Positions 10,745 through 19,823 of a stretch of 64,000 nucleotides of DNA are shown one piece after another. Made by a program: the position numbers and the translations under genes. Source of the DNA: Paraburkholderia sp. BL23I1N1 (GTDB taxonomy: Bacteria > Pseudomonadota > Gammaproteobacteria > Burkholderiales > Burkholderiaceae); NCBI RefSeq assembly GCF_003610295.1, contig NZ_RAPV01000001.1:6510001-6574000 (forward strand), read 5' to 3'. Numbering within the stretch: position 1 is the first letter of the stretch; each line of letters starts with the position of its first letter. Below the pieces are notes generated by a model. That model had not been told where the DNA came from and did no database searches. It worked only from the letters and a program-made list of their open reading frames with translations.

Positions 10745-11761
10745 TCAGGAGCCGGTCATCAGATAATAACGCCCGTCTGCGCTGACATTGAAGCCGAAAC
10801 CACATTCCGTCAACGAACCATGCGTCTCTACGTCGAGCGTCTCCGGTGCGGAGAGCTTGAACTCGATCAGGCATTTGTCCGCGTGCTTGCCTGCTGGTTT
10901 GTCCGCTGGTTTGTCCGCTGGTTTGTCTGCCGGTTTGTCTGCCGGTTTGTCTGCCGGTTTGTCTGCCGGTTTGTCATAAGGCGCAAGGTTGGTGATCCTG
11001 GCGGTGGCGTCGAGCGGCAAATTGCCGCCGCCATCGGTTACCGGCACACGCGCCACGCCATTGTAAAAACGCACGTAGGCTGACAGGCTGCCCGTGTTCG
11101 CGCTCGGTTGACCGTCGGCGCCCACGGTCGGATACATGAAGTCGCCGTCGATCCGATAGACGCCGCGCCGCCCTTTCGCGGGCTTCACCTCAATACTGTT
11201 CCACGCGCCGAAAAACATATAGCTGGCGAAACGGGCGCCGTCCGGCGGCACGCCGTTCACCACCGACTTGTCCGCAATCGACTCGAGACGTTGACGCGCA
11301 GCCGCCACGGCTCGGCCGAGCAGCGCGTCGTTGGGATAGTCTTTGCCACGGCTCACAGCCGTTCGGTAGTACGCGCGCGCGTCGGGCAGCGCGCCCAGCC
11401 TCAGTTGCACGTCGCCCTGATGAACCAGCGCCATCGCCACGCGGGCCCGCGCCGAACTGGTTGCTTTGGGCGAATTCTCCTCGCCGGCCTGCATGGCGGT
11501 GGCCTCGGCGAGCGCGGCTTCCATCTCGACCAGCGTTTGCGCTTCCTTGATGCGCCCTGCTTCGAGCGCGGCCACGCCCAACGCCGCGCATGACGCATTC
11601 GTGCGGCACGGCACGTCCTTGCCCGCCAGCAGGTTGCGCCGATAGAGCTCGGCGCGCGACGCGCCGGCTTCCGTTTGCGCCGCGACGAGCGCAGGCGTAA
11701 GCACAGCAACAGCAGCAGTGACGACAACGGCAGTAGCGGCGACGACGGTTTTGACGTTCAT
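10745..11761 (-). CDS. Exported protein of unknown function with a DKPA repeat
   Basis: A 338-residue protein starting at the ATG at 11761, which gives a clean signal peptide (MNVKTVVAATAVVVTAAVAV, cleavage near LVAA-QTEA); a TTG 17 codons upstream would spoil it. The middle is Ala/Glu-rich and looks like helical, TPR-like repeats (QTLVEMEAALAEATAM). A flexible linker of seven DKPA units lies at about residues 263-290, followed by a short beta-rich C-terminus with two cysteines (DKCLIEF and TECGFGF). No family was recognised. It is most likely a periplasmic or envelope protein. The repeat could vary in copy number between strains. Confidence 0.7.
   Translation of the reverse strand: MNVKTVVAATAVVVTAAVAVLTPALVAAQTEAGASRAELYRRNLLAGKDVPCRTNASCAALGVAALEAGRIKEAQTLVEMEAALAEATAMQAGEENSPKATSSARARVAMALVHQGDVQLRLGALPDARAYYRTAVSRGKDYPNDALLGRAVAAARQRLESIADKSVVNGVPPDGARFASYMFFGAWNSIEVKPAKGRRGVYRIDGDFMYPTVGADGQPSANTGSLSAYVRFYNGVARVPVTDGGGNLPLDATARITNLAPYDKPADKPADKPADKPADKPADKPADKPAGKHADKCLIEFKLSAPETLDVETHGSLTECGFGFNVSADGRYYLMTGS
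10892..10975 (+). repeat. Seven tandem 12-bp units (in-frame DKPA repeat)
   Basis: Seven copies of a 12-base unit ending in GGTTTGTC: three with TGCT or CGCT at the start and four identical TGCC copies. On the minus strand each unit encodes Asp-Lys-Pro-Ala, so expansion or contraction changes linker length without changing frame. Confidence 0.95.
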
Positions 11762-12130
11762 GAGAAAGAAAGGACAGTGACGACGACGACGCGTTTCGAA
11801 GACGCGCTTCAATCAGCCGTATGCGCCACACGTTTGACGTGGTTTGCCACGGACGCTGGCCGTGATGCTGACAGAAAACCGGCGATTGCGCGAACCCTTG
11901 TATGCTGCCGAAGCGGGCGGTCAATCATGCGATTCAGCCGCAACGCACGACACGCGGCGCTCCGTGAGCGTTTGGACATGCATGAGGCTCGCCTGAAGCG
12001 CATTTCATACTCATGCAGCGCGCATCGAACCGCTTGCAATGCATGAGCCGCGGATGATTTTGCACATCGGCAAGCGTTCGTTTGAAACGGATCACGCGTG
12101 CAGGATCGGCAACACGGAAATGCTGCGCGT
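11762..12130. other. Intergenic region without a recognisable gene
   Basis: About 370 bp between the signal peptide gene and the end of the GlxA-type regulator gene, both on the minus strand. Open frames here are antisense or out-of-frame shadows without ribosome sites. It should hold the promoter of the DKPA-repeat gene, but no convincing -35/-10 pair was found. Confidence 0.6.
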
Positions 12131-13108
12131 CTACCGGGCTGCCGGCACCTCGGCCTGCGCCCCGAACTTCTTACGATACGCGCCTGGACTCGTCAATGCG
12201 ATACGCCGGAAGTGCCGCCGCAGCGACTCTTCGGAACCGAAGCCCGCCAGCTCCGCAATGCGCGCCATCGGCAACGGGGTCGGCGCTTCCAGCAGTTCCC
12301 GCGCGATCGCCACGCGCTCACGCACCAGCCATTCGTAGGGCGCCATGCCGGTGGCGTCATGAAACTGACGCTGCAGCGTACGCGGACTCATCGCCGCCCG
12401 TTCGGCCAGCGAGTTCAGGGTGTGCGGCAACGCGGGATAGCGGCGCACCCAGTCCATCAGTTTCGCCACACGTCCACCTTCGTCCTGCAGCATCGGCCGC
12501 GGCACGAATTGCGCCTGGCCGCCCTCGCGATGCGGCGGCACCACGAGCCGCTGCGCGACCCGGTTGGCGACGGCACTGCCGTGATCGCGTCGAACCAGAT
12601 GCAGCAGCATGTCGAGCCCGGCCGCCGATCCCGCCGACGTAATGATCTGCCCTTCGTCGACATATAACGCATCCGGTTGCACGCGCAATTGCGGATAGCG
12701 CTGCTGCAGTTTGTCGGCGTAGCACCAGTGCGTGGTGACGGACTTACCGTCGAGCACACCCGAGGCAGCCAGCACGAATACGCCGGAGCAGATCGAACAG
12801 AGGCGCGCGCCGCGCTCGAAGGCCGCGCGAATCTTCTTGAGCAGCGGCTCGGGCGGCAATTCATCAGCGTCGCGCCAGCCGGGAATGACGATCGTGTCAG
12901 CGTGGTCCAGAAGCTTGAGCGTGTACGGCGCGGCGACGGTGATGCCGCCGGCTGCGCGAATCGGACCGGGTTCGCTCGCGCACACCGCGAAGCGATACCA
13001 GTCCACGCCGAGCTCGGGACGTTCGAGCGCGAACAGCTCGGTCACGCAGCCGAATTCGAACGTACAGAGCCGGTCGTAAGCCAGCGCAACGACAAGATGA
13101 TTGTGCAT
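12131..13108 (-). CDS. GlxA/FtrA-type AraC-family transcriptional regulator
   Basis: A 325-residue regulator with an N-terminal DJ-1/PfpI-like amidotransferase fold (residues about 5-175, nucleophile-elbow segment CSICSGVFVLAASG) and a C-terminal AraC-type double HTH (about 215-315; TLNSLAERAAMSPRTLQRQF then IAELAGFGSEESLRRHF). The PfpI-like domain probably senses a ligand rather than acting as an enzyme. It is divergent from a rhodanese gene 124 bp away, the arrangement usual for FtrA-like regulators in Burkholderiales, so the rhodanese is the likely target. Confidence 0.9.
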   Translation of the reverse strand: MHNHLVVALAYDRLCTFEFGCVTELFALERPELGVDWYRFAVCASEPGPIRAAGGITVAAPYTLKLLDHADTIVIPGWRDADELPPEPLLKKIRAAFERGARLCSICSGVFVLAASGVLDGKSVTTHWCYADKLQQRYPQLRVQPDALYVDEGQIITSAGSAAGLDMLLHLVRRDHGSAVANRVAQRLVVPPHREGGQAQFVPRPMLQDEGGRVAKLMDWVRRYPALPHTLNSLAERAAMSPRTLQRQFHDATGMAPYEWLVRERVAIARELLEAPTPLPMARIAELAGFGSEESLRRHFRRIALTSPGAYRKKFGAQAEVPAAR

Positions 13109-13231
13109 GGCGTGATGTTACCGGAGATTGACGATTACGCCACTTACCCGGCGCATGCGGCATCGCGACAATGAAGGCTCAAGAATCGCTTCGCCACGCA
13201 ACCCCGCTCGCTGCCCAACCGGAACCTCACC

Positions 13232-13675
13232 ATGCCTACGCACCATGCCGTCAACGCTGTCACCGCCATCCCCGCCGCCGATAGCGCCGCCGCCCTCGCC
13301 CACTTCCAGGCGTCGCTGCAATTCGAAACCGATTGCGCCGACGTTCACGCGGCATTCGCGAGCGGCACGCCCGGCTTCGTGCTGCTCGACGTGCGCGGCC
13401 CGGCGCTGTTCGACCAGGGCCACGTGCCGGGCGCGGTGAACCTGCCGCACGGCAAGATCGTGGCGTCGAAGCTCGCGGCGTACCCACAGGACACGCTGTT
13501 CGTCACCTACTGCGCGGGCCCGCACTGCAACGGCGCCGCGCGCGGCGCACTGCGTCTCGCGCAGCTGGGACGGCCCGTGAAATTGATGAGCGGCGGCATC
13601 ACGGGCTGGCTCGCCGAAGGGTTCACGCTGGCACAAGCCACGGCCAAACACGAGACGCTCAACGCGGATGACTAA
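13232..13675 (+). CDS. Rhodanese-domain sulfurtransferase
   Basis: A single-domain rhodanese of 147 residues. The active-site loop is YCAGPHCNGA with the persulfide-forming cysteine at C94, and FDQGHVPGAVNLPHGKI is the conserved substrate-proximal motif. It has no signal peptide and is expected to be cytosolic, handling sulfane sulfur or detoxifying reactive species. The gene is transcribed away from the GlxA-type regulator with a shared 124-bp control region. The physiological sulfur donor cannot be read from the sequence. Confidence 0.9.
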   Translation: MPTHHAVNAVTAIPAADSAAALAHFQASLQFETDCADVHAAFASGTPGFVLLDVRGPALFDQGHVPGAVNLPHGKIVASKLAAYPQDTLFVTYCAGPHCNGAARGALRLAQLGRPVKLMSGGITGWLAEGFTLAQATAKHETLNADD

Positions 13676-13755
13676 CATATTGAAAATCAATTAAATAAAC
13701 GCCGCCAACGGTCGATAACAAGTTCAGCCGCTTCCCTTTCGCGGTTGGACTTAAC

Positions 13756-15825
13756 ATGCAGAGCTCATACAATTTTTGGCTGGTCGCCATCTCGTTTCTC
13801 GTCGCGGTGCTGGCGTCCTACACGGCGCTCGATTTGACGGGCCGCATCTTCCTGCTGGCATCGGCACGTCTGCGGCACGCATGGCGCCTCGGCGGCGCCG
13901 CGGCGCTCGGTGTCGGGATCTGGTCGATGCACTTCATCGCGATGCTCGCGTTCTCGCTGCCGATTCCGCTCGGCTACGACTTCGCGACCACCGCTTATTC
14001 GCTTGGACTCGCGATCGGCGTCTCGTACCTGGCGCTGGTCGTGACGACTCACACGCGGCTCACGCGGCTTCGGCTCGTGGCCGGCGGCGTGCTGATGGGC
14101 TTCGGCATTGCCGGCATGCACTACACCGGCATGGCGGCGATGCAAATGGAGCCGGGCCTCCACTATCAACCGGCCTGGCTCGCCGGCTCGATTGCGATCT
14201 CGATCGGCGCGTCGACCGCCGCGCTGTGGATCGCGCGCGCACTCAGTAACGACGAAGCGCGCCACGTATTGCGCAAACGTCGCATCGCGGCGCTGGTCAT
14301 GGGCGTCGCGATCAGCGGCATGCATTACGCCGGCATGGCGGCCGCCGAGTTTCCGGCCGGCGCAATATGCGGCGCGGCCAATGGCGTGAACGCCGCGTGG
14401 CTCGCGACCTCGGTGATTCTGTTCACGTTTGCGATTCTGATCGTCACGCTGATGCTGTCGCGTTTCGATGCCCGCACCAGCTTTCTGATCGGCTCGGTGT
14501 CCACACTGAACGGTCAGATCGTTCGGCTCGCCACGCTCGACACGCTGACCGGCCTGCCCAACCGCAGCACGCTCACGGACCGCATTGAACGCGCGATCCT
14601 TAGCGCGCGCCGGCAGCGCTCGCTGTTCGCCATCCTGTTCATGGATCTCGACGGCTTCAAGACCATCAACGATTCGCTCGGCCACTCGGCCGGCGACGAA
14701 GTGCTGTCCGCATTCGCCCAGCGCCTTCTGCTGTGCGTGCGCGCGGACGACACCGTCGCGCGTCTCGGCGGCGACGAATTCGTCGTGCTGTCCGAGAACC
14801 TTCACTCACGCGAAGAGGCCGGCACGATGGCCGAAGGCGTGCTCGACCGGATGCGCGAGGGCGTATGGACCGATTCGCAACCGTTGCAGGTGATGCCGAG
14901 CATCGGCATCTCGCTCTTTCCCTACGACGGCGATAGCGTCGACGCGCTGCTGAAACATGCCGACGCGGCCATGTACGAAGCGAAGCGCGCGGGCCGCAGT
15001 ACCTATCGCTTCTTCGAACAAAGCATGAATGAAGCCGCGACACGCACGCTGCAGATTCAAAGCGCGCTGCACGAAGCACTCAACGCCGGACATTTCTCGC
15101 TGCACTTCCAGCCGAAGTTTCACGGCAGCGGCGACTCGTTGGCAGGAGCCGAAGCGCTGATCCGCCTGCATCATCCGCAGCTCGGCACGCTGACGCCGCT
15201 CGAGTTCATTCCGATCGCCGAGCGCTCGGGCCAGATCGTGCAGATCGGCTACTGGGTCTTGCGCGAAACCTGCCGGCAGATTCGCCGCTGGGTCGAACAA
15301 GGCCTGCCCTCGATGAAGGTGGCGATCAATCTGTCGCCGCGCCAGTTGTCGCAACCGAATCTCGTTGCAACGATGCTCGAGATCGTCAACGCGGAAGGCG
15401 TGCAATGCCAGCAGATCATGTTCGAAATCACCGAAACCGTCGCGATGCAGGACGCGCCGAAAACCATCGAAATGATCCGCGCGTTTCAGGCAAGCGGCTT
15501 TGAAATCGCCATCGACGATTTCGGCACCGGCTATTCCAGCCTCGCCTATCTGCAGCGTTTTCGCGTCAAGCAGTTGAAGATCGATCGTTTCTTCACCAAC
15601 GGGCTCGACGAGCACGGGCCGGAAGGCAGCGCGATCGTGTCCGCGATCATTGCGCTCGCGCACTCGCTGGAAATGGACGTCGTGGCCGAAGGCGTCGAAA
15701 CCGAATCCCAGCTCGACATGCTCAAGTCGATGATGTGCGACGAGATGCAAGGCTTCTTGCTAGGCAAGCCACTCAGCGCCGACGACTTCGGCGATCTGCT
15801 CCGCGAAAGAATGGTGGCCGCATGA
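13756..15825 (+). CDS. MHYT-GGDEF-EAL cyclic-di-GMP signalling protein
   Basis: A 689-residue membrane protein. Residues 1-240 contain seven hydrophobic helices with three MHYT-type motifs (SMHFIAM near 58, GMHYTGM near 120, GMHYAGM near 190), a module proposed to bind copper and sense gases such as oxygen, CO or NO. The GGDEF domain keeps LGGDEFVVL (GGDEF at 338-342), so diguanylate cyclase activity is possible. The EAL domain keeps GAEALIRL near 465 and DDFGTGYSSL near 590, so phosphodiesterase activity is also possible. Which activity dominates cannot be told. It starts 80 bp after the rhodanese gene. Confidence 0.95.
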   Translation: MQSSYNFWLVAISFLVAVLASYTALDLTGRIFLLASARLRHAWRLGGAAALGVGIWSMHFIAMLAFSLPIPLGYDFATTAYSLGLAIGVSYLALVVTTHTRLTRLRLVAGGVLMGFGIAGMHYTGMAAMQMEPGLHYQPAWLAGSIAISIGASTAALWIARALSNDEARHVLRKRRIAALVMGVAISGMHYAGMAAAEFPAGAICGAANGVNAAWLATSVILFTFAILIVTLMLSRFDARTSFLIGSVSTLNGQIVRLATLDTLTGLPNRSTLTDRIERAILSARRQRSLFAILFMDLDGFKTINDSLGHSAGDEVLSAFAQRLLLCVRADDTVARLGGDEFVVLSENLHSREEAGTMAEGVLDRMREGVWTDSQPLQVMPSIGISLFPYDGDSVDALLKHADAAMYEAKRAGRSTYRFFEQSMNEAATRTLQIQSALHEALNAGHFSLHFQPKFHGSGDSLAGAEALIRLHHPQLGTLTPLEFIPIAERSGQIVQIGYWVLRETCRQIRRWVEQGLPSMKVAINLSPRQLSQPNLVATMLEIVNAEGVQCQQIMFEITETVAMQDAPKTIEMIRAFQASGFEIAIDDFGTGYSSLAYLQRFRVKQLKIDRFFTNGLDEHGPEGSAIVSAIIALAHSLEMDVVAEGVETESQLDMLKSMMCDEMQGFLLGKPLSADDFGDLLRERMVAA

Positions 15826-15947
15826 GCATCCGGATCCATTCGAAGCGCGTGTGGCCGCGCAGTTCAGTTGTCCGTCAAGGCGCACTTCGCCGCGCGGCCT
15901 CGTTTTACCGATAAGCTCGAACCGACAGATTGGCTGGTGGAGACTTC

Positions 15948-16754
15948 ATGAAAATTGACGTAGCAACGTTCCAAACGGTTTGGCTGGTCACGTTTCTGTG
16001 CGGCGCCCTCATCACGACGGCGCTTTCCCGGATGTTTGCGCAGGTCGGTGCCTTCCGTTTCTGGGCCGTCGGTTTTTATCTGCTTGCCACCGCCACGGCC
16101 TGCTTTGCGTTGCATAAGATCTGGCCCAACGATCTGCTGTTGCTGGCCACCGCGACGCTGGCGTTGCAAAGCCGCATTCTGATCTGGTCGGGCACGCGCG
16201 ACCTGTTCGGCGCATCGGCACCATGGCGTGCCGGCCTCCTCGTCACTGCCGTGTTCGGCCTGCTGTATGGCAGCGTGCTGGCGTGGAATGCGCCACTGGT
16301 GGTCCGCGCCGGCTTGCTCGCGCTGTTTTTCCTGCCGTGTCGCGCGGCGACACTGTATGAAGTGTGCCGCCGGCGCCGTCCTCATCTTGGGGCGGCACGG
16401 ATGCTGGTGGCGGTGGGTAGCGGAATCGCGGCGCTCAGCGCCATCGTGCCGCTCGTGCTCGTGCTGCTCGACCGCGCCAACATGACGCTGCTGTACGGCA
16501 ATCCCCGCACCACCTCGGCACTTTACGCAGTCGTGTTTGCAGGCGATCTGCTGCTGACCATCGGCCTGATCGTGCTGGCCTTGCACCAGTTGATCGTCGA
16601 ACGGGACATGCTCGCCACGCTCGATCGCGGCGCGCTGCAACGTCTCGCCGAAGCACGGGAAATGCGCGTTCTGCGCGATTCGCGATTGTCACGCTGCGAT
16701 GCGCTGGACCACGACACGTCCGCGCCATGTCAGTCGCTGCCGGGATCGGTTTGA
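15948..16754 (+). CDS. Multi-pass membrane protein, putative sensor module
   Basis: About 268 residues from the ATG at 15948, which has GGTGGAG eight bases upstream; a TTG six codons earlier is less likely. Six or seven hydrophobic helices (starting VWLVTFLCGALITTAL) fill residues 8-215, ending in a short charged cytoplasmic helix. The layout resembles membrane sensor regions that normally precede GGDEF or kinase domains, but no output domain follows. It lies 122 bp downstream of the c-di-GMP gene in the same direction, so a partnership is possible but unproven. Confidence 0.7.
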   Translation: MKIDVATFQTVWLVTFLCGALITTALSRMFAQVGAFRFWAVGFYLLATATACFALHKIWPNDLLLLATATLALQSRILIWSGTRDLFGASAPWRAGLLVTAVFGLLYGSVLAWNAPLVVRAGLLALFFLPCRAATLYEVCRRRRPHLGAARMLVAVGSGIAALSAIVPLVLVLLDRANMTLLYGNPRTTSALYAVVFAGDLLLTIGLIVLALHQLIVERDMLATLDRGALQRLAEAREMRVLRDSRLSRCDALDHDTSAPCQSLPGSV

Positions 16755-16794
16755 CGCCGAGGGCGGCTGCTTGACCGCTTAACTGCTTGGCCAG

Positions 16795-17229
16795 TTAGCC
16801 GGCCTTGCGCTCCTCGCGCGCCGTATCGGCCACCGAGACGAGAATCGGCGTCACCGCCTGCGCGGCGTCACGCTTGGTCAGCTTGCCGTCTACCGAGGCG
16901 CCGCAGTCCATCCGCAGTTGCTGGTAGTAGATGTTGCCGGTCACGTGCGCGTTGCTCTGCAATTCGACGAAGTGATCGGCGATCACATCACCGACGATCC
17001 GGCCGTTGACCACAACGTCATGGCCATGCACGTTGCCCTCGATCGAGCCGCGGTCGCTCAATACCAGCAGCGTCTGGGTGCCCGGCTCGCCGCTGACGTT
17101 GCCCTTCACGTGACCGTCCATCCGCAGACCTTCGCTGAACACGAGGTCGCCCGTGATCCGCACGTCGTGTGCGATGAGTGTGGCGAGCTTGGTCTGCCGG
17201 ATGCCCGCGTGTTTTTTCTTGCTGAACAT
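16795..17229 (-). CDS. Bactofilin (polymer-forming cytoskeletal protein)
   Basis: A 144-residue bactofilin. The central beta-helix is seen as regular Gly-Val-rich turns (GDLVFSEGLRMDGHVKGNV, GSIEGNVHGHDVVVNGRIVG). Short basic N- and C-terminal tails flank it. Bactofilins polymerise without nucleotide and position peptidoglycan enzymes. The ATG has GAGGTACTT upstream. It is the last gene of a three-gene cluster with an M23 peptidase and a membrane-anchored coiled-coil protein, a recurrent bactofilin context that suggests local control of cell-wall cleavage. Confidence 0.92.
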   Translation of the reverse strand: MFSKKKHAGIRQTKLATLIAHDVRITGDLVFSEGLRMDGHVKGNVSGEPGTQTLLVLSDRGSIEGNVHGHDVVVNGRIVGDVIADHFVELQSNAHVTGNIYYQQLRMDCGASVDGKLTKRDAAQAVTPILVSVADTAREERKAG

Positions 17230-17257
17230 AAGTACCTCTTCGAAATGAAAATGACAG

Positions 17258-17644
17258 TCAACCGCGCGGCGCGGGTCGCTTCGCTTTGCTCTGGCCGCGC
17301 AGAAACTGCAGTTCGGCGTTCAATCGCGCGACATCGGCCGCGGCGCCGTCCGCGGTTTTCTGCACGGCGGCGCGCGCCGCCGATTCCTGCGCCAGCGCAA
17401 GCCGCGTGCGGGCGAGCTCCGTCTGTTCGCGCTCTTCATCCACAGGCGCCGCGTTGCATTGATCGGCCGGCGTGCCGGCGCGTTGCGCGTGCCATGTCGC
17501 GATGGCCGCGGCACCGCCTGCCGCGCTGAGCGCGCACGCCAGAACCCACAGGGTCACGCGGAGAACGAGCGACCGCGCGGGTTGCAAGACATAGGCGCGG
17601 TGGGTCAGACTGCCCGCGTCGCGGGAAAAACGTCGTTCAGCCAT
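17258..17644 (-). CDS. Membrane-anchored coiled-coil protein of the bactofilin cluster
   Basis: A 128-residue bitopic protein started at the ATG at 17644. A basic cytoplasmic segment is followed by one membrane helix (about residues 27-50, LVLRVTLWVLACALSAAGGA) and a periplasmic coiled coil (residues 65-115, heptads in ELARTRLALAQESAARA). The start overlaps the end of the M23 peptidase gene by 8 bases. A longer frame upstream runs through the peptidase and is a shadow. No family was recognised; position suggests an adaptor between the bactofilin and the peptidase. Confidence 0.75.
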   Translation of the reverse strand: MAERRFSRDAGSLTHRAYVLQPARSLVLRVTLWVLACALSAAGGAAAIATWHAQRAGTPADQCNAAPVDEEREQTELARTRLALAQESAARAAVQKTADGAAADVARLNAELQFLRGQSKAKRPAPRG

Positions 17645-18617
17645 GGGGCACGGGCGCGAATAGCGCGAGGTAGGCGGCCGGGTCGACCGGCGCGCCGTTG
17701 ACCAGCACTTCGAAATGCAGATGCGGTCCGGTGGAGCGGCCGGTCGAGCCGACATCGGCGACATACTGACGCGGCAGCACCAGATCGCCGACATGCACCA
17801 CGATCCGCGACGCGTGACCGTAACGGGTCACGAGGCCGTTGCCGTGATCGATTTCGACAGCGTTGCCATAGCCCGACTTCTCGCCGGCAAAGATCACCCG
17901 GCCGCCCGCGGCCGCCAGAATCGGCGTGCCGGTTTTGGCGACCAGGTCGATGCCCGGATGAAAACTCAAACGATTCGTGAACGGATCGGCCCGGTTGCCG
18001 AACGGCGAGCCGAAGCGCGCGCCGTCGTCAGGCATGCGGCCGGGGAAAGCGGCATAGGCGATCGCGTGATCGGCGATCTGTTGCTCGAGCGCGGACAGCG
18101 TTGCGGCAATGCAATCCAGGTGTTGCCGGGTGGGCGCGGCATCGGCTTGACCCGCCGGTTGCGGCACGACATCCGTACAGCGCCGCGGCGGCAAGGACAG
18201 GCCGCCTTCGCGGTCGGTCGCGGACATGTCGGGTTCGGAGGCGGCGCCCGGAGTAGCCGGGACAGCCGACGTGGCCGGCGCGCGCGGCGCGGGCCGCGGT
18301 GTATTCAGACGCGCTTCGAAATCGCGCAACGCGCCGACCTGCATCATCAGACGCGCGATGCGCGGTTCGATCTGCGCCACGGACGCATTCAGCTTGCCGA
18401 GTTGATCGATTGCATAATCGTGCTCGACACGGTTCGCCACCTGATCGCCGGAGCCGCCGTGCGCCGGCCAATGGATGCCGATCGCGATGCCCGCGGCGAG
18501 CGCCAGCGCGGTTGCGCCGAATGCCGTGGCCGTGGCGATGGTCAGCGCGGTGCGGCGCGTGACGAAGCTGACCGAGCCGCTGGAAAGCTGGCTGCCGGTG
18601 CGAAACACGGAGGGCAT
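17637..18617 (-). CDS. M23-family peptidoglycan endopeptidase, membrane anchored
   Basis: A 326-residue LytM-type zinc peptidase. The chosen ATG at 18617 has GGGAGCC upstream and gives a short cytoplasmic tail, a membrane helix (about residues 24-50) and a periplasmic part. A helical segment is followed by a low-complexity Pro/Ala linker and the catalytic domain. The zinc motifs HPGIDL (near 217) and GPHLHFEVLVNG (near 297) are intact, so activity is expected. An upstream start 60 codons earlier would add a His/Cys-rich stretch lacking coding character. The enzyme probably cuts cross-link peptides at sites set by the bactofilin. Confidence 0.92.
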   Translation of the reverse strand: MPSVFRTGSQLSSGSVSFVTRRTALTIATATAFGATALALAAGIAIGIHWPAHGGSGDQVANRVEHDYAIDQLGKLNASVAQIEPRIARLMMQVGALRDFEARLNTPRPAPRAPATSAVPATPGAASEPDMSATDREGGLSLPPRRCTDVVPQPAGQADAAPTRQHLDCIAATLSALEQQIADHAIAYAAFPGRMPDDGARFGSPFGNRADPFTNRLSFHPGIDLVAKTGTPILAAAGGRVIFAGEKSGYGNAVEIDHGNGLVTRYGHASRIVVHVGDLVLPRQYVADVGSTGRSTGPHLHFEVLVNGAPVDPAAYLALFAPVPHG

Positions 18618-18908
18618 CAGCGGCTCCCGGCGCAGGTCATGCGGCAGGTGCGCGGTTGGGCACGGGCGGCACGGCGTACATTCGGCGTGTGCGGCGAGTG
18701 CGGTGTGTGCCGCGTGTTGAACGAGCCCGCCGTAAGCGTGCTGAGCGTGCTGAAGCGGGACAGGAGATTGGCGGACGAGACTAACTGCATGCAGCATCGA
18801 CCGGACAAAGAGCCGGTGGCGATAATAGACAAAGGGCGCCGATTATCGCCTGGCACCGCGAACCATCATCTCAAATACAAATGGCCGGCAGCGAATCCGC
18901 ACTCAAGC

Positions 18909-19823
18909 TCACGATGCCGCCGCGTACGACCCTCGCCGATCAAGCCCTTCCATCTCCCTGAGCCGTGCGACCAGTGCATCGCCGGCACGCGTCATGGGCA
19001 TGCGCAACTCGTCGCGTATCAGGCCTTGCGCGGCGAGCAGGGCCTTCACCGGCGCCGGATTCGGTTCGGCGAACAGCGCCTGGATCAGTGGCACGAGCTC
19101 ATGAAAAATGCGCCGTCCTTCGTCGAGCTGGCCCGCTGACAGCGCGCGATACAACGCGACGAACCGCTCGGGCCGTAGATGCGCCGACGCCGCGATCGCG
19201 CCGCTCCCACCCAGACACAAGGTGTTGAAAATATTGATGTCCTCACCGGTCAGCACCTGCAAGCGGCCGTCGCGAATCAGCGCGAGCGTGGTATCGAGCG
19301 AACCGGCGCAATCCTTCACCGCCTGGATTCGCGGATGCGCGGCAAGCGTCAGCAGCGTGTCGAGTTCGAGCCGCACACCGGTTCGATAGGGAATGTCGTA
19401 CAGCACGACGGGCTTGTCGCTCGCGTCGGCAAGCGCCATGAAATGCCCGACGATGCCCGCTTGCGAAGGCCGGATGTAGTACGGCGCGGCCATCAGCACA
19501 CCGGCTATCGGCAGTGCGTTCAATTGCTCGACGCGCGCTCGCATGCTCGCCGTGTGATTGCCCGACACGCCGACCAGCACCGGCAGCGCTTGTGCGTCCG
19601 CGCTATCGGCAGTGGCTTGCGCTGCGTCGAGAATCGTCGCCAGTACCGCGTCCTGCTCGGCGTCGTCGAGCGCGGCCGGCTCGCCGGTCGTACCGAGCGC
19701 GACCAGCCCGGCAATGCCCGCGTCGGCATAGCGGCGCACCAGCGCGCGCAGCGCGGCGTGATCGACCTCGCCGTCGGCGAATGGCGTGATGAGCGGAACC
19801 CAGATACCCGAAAAATTAGACAT
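18909..19823 (-). CDS. dapA: Dihydrodipicolinate synthase family aldolase
   Basis: A 304-residue class I aldolase of the DapA/NAL family. GTTGEPAALDDAEQ is the pyruvate-binding motif, YDIPYRTGV carries the catalytic tyrosine, and the Schiff-base lysine is in VKDCAGSLD (near 168). The ATG at 19823 has GAGGT upstream. It may catalyse the lysine and meso-diaminopimelate step from pyruvate and aspartate semialdehyde, but Burkholderiales carry several paralogues and the gene has no lysine-pathway neighbour, so a related aldolase role is equally possible. It is divergent from the ATCase gene across 398 bp. Confidence 0.85.
   Translation of the reverse strand: MSNFSGIWVPLITPFADGEVDHAALRALVRRYADAGIAGLVALGTTGEPAALDDAEQDAVLATILDAAQATADSADAQALPVLVGVSGNHTASMRARVEQLNALPIAGVLMAAPYYIRPSQAGIVGHFMALADASDKPVVLYDIPYRTGVRLELDTLLTLAAHPRIQAVKDCAGSLDTTLALIRDGRLQVLTGEDINIFNTLCLGGSGAIAASAHLRPERFVALYRALSAGQLDEGRRIFHELVPLIQALFAEPNPAPVKALLAAQGLIRDELRMPMTRAGDALVARLREMEGLDRRGSYAAAS

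Noticed and set aside
10892..10975. Tandem units suspected as a CRISPR array
   Set aside because: Units are 12 bases, abut without spacers, and are in frame within a gene; no cas genes are near.
17715..19139. A 474-codon plus-strand frame across the M23 peptidase region
   Set aside because: It runs antisense to the peptidase and through its promoter region and resembles no family.
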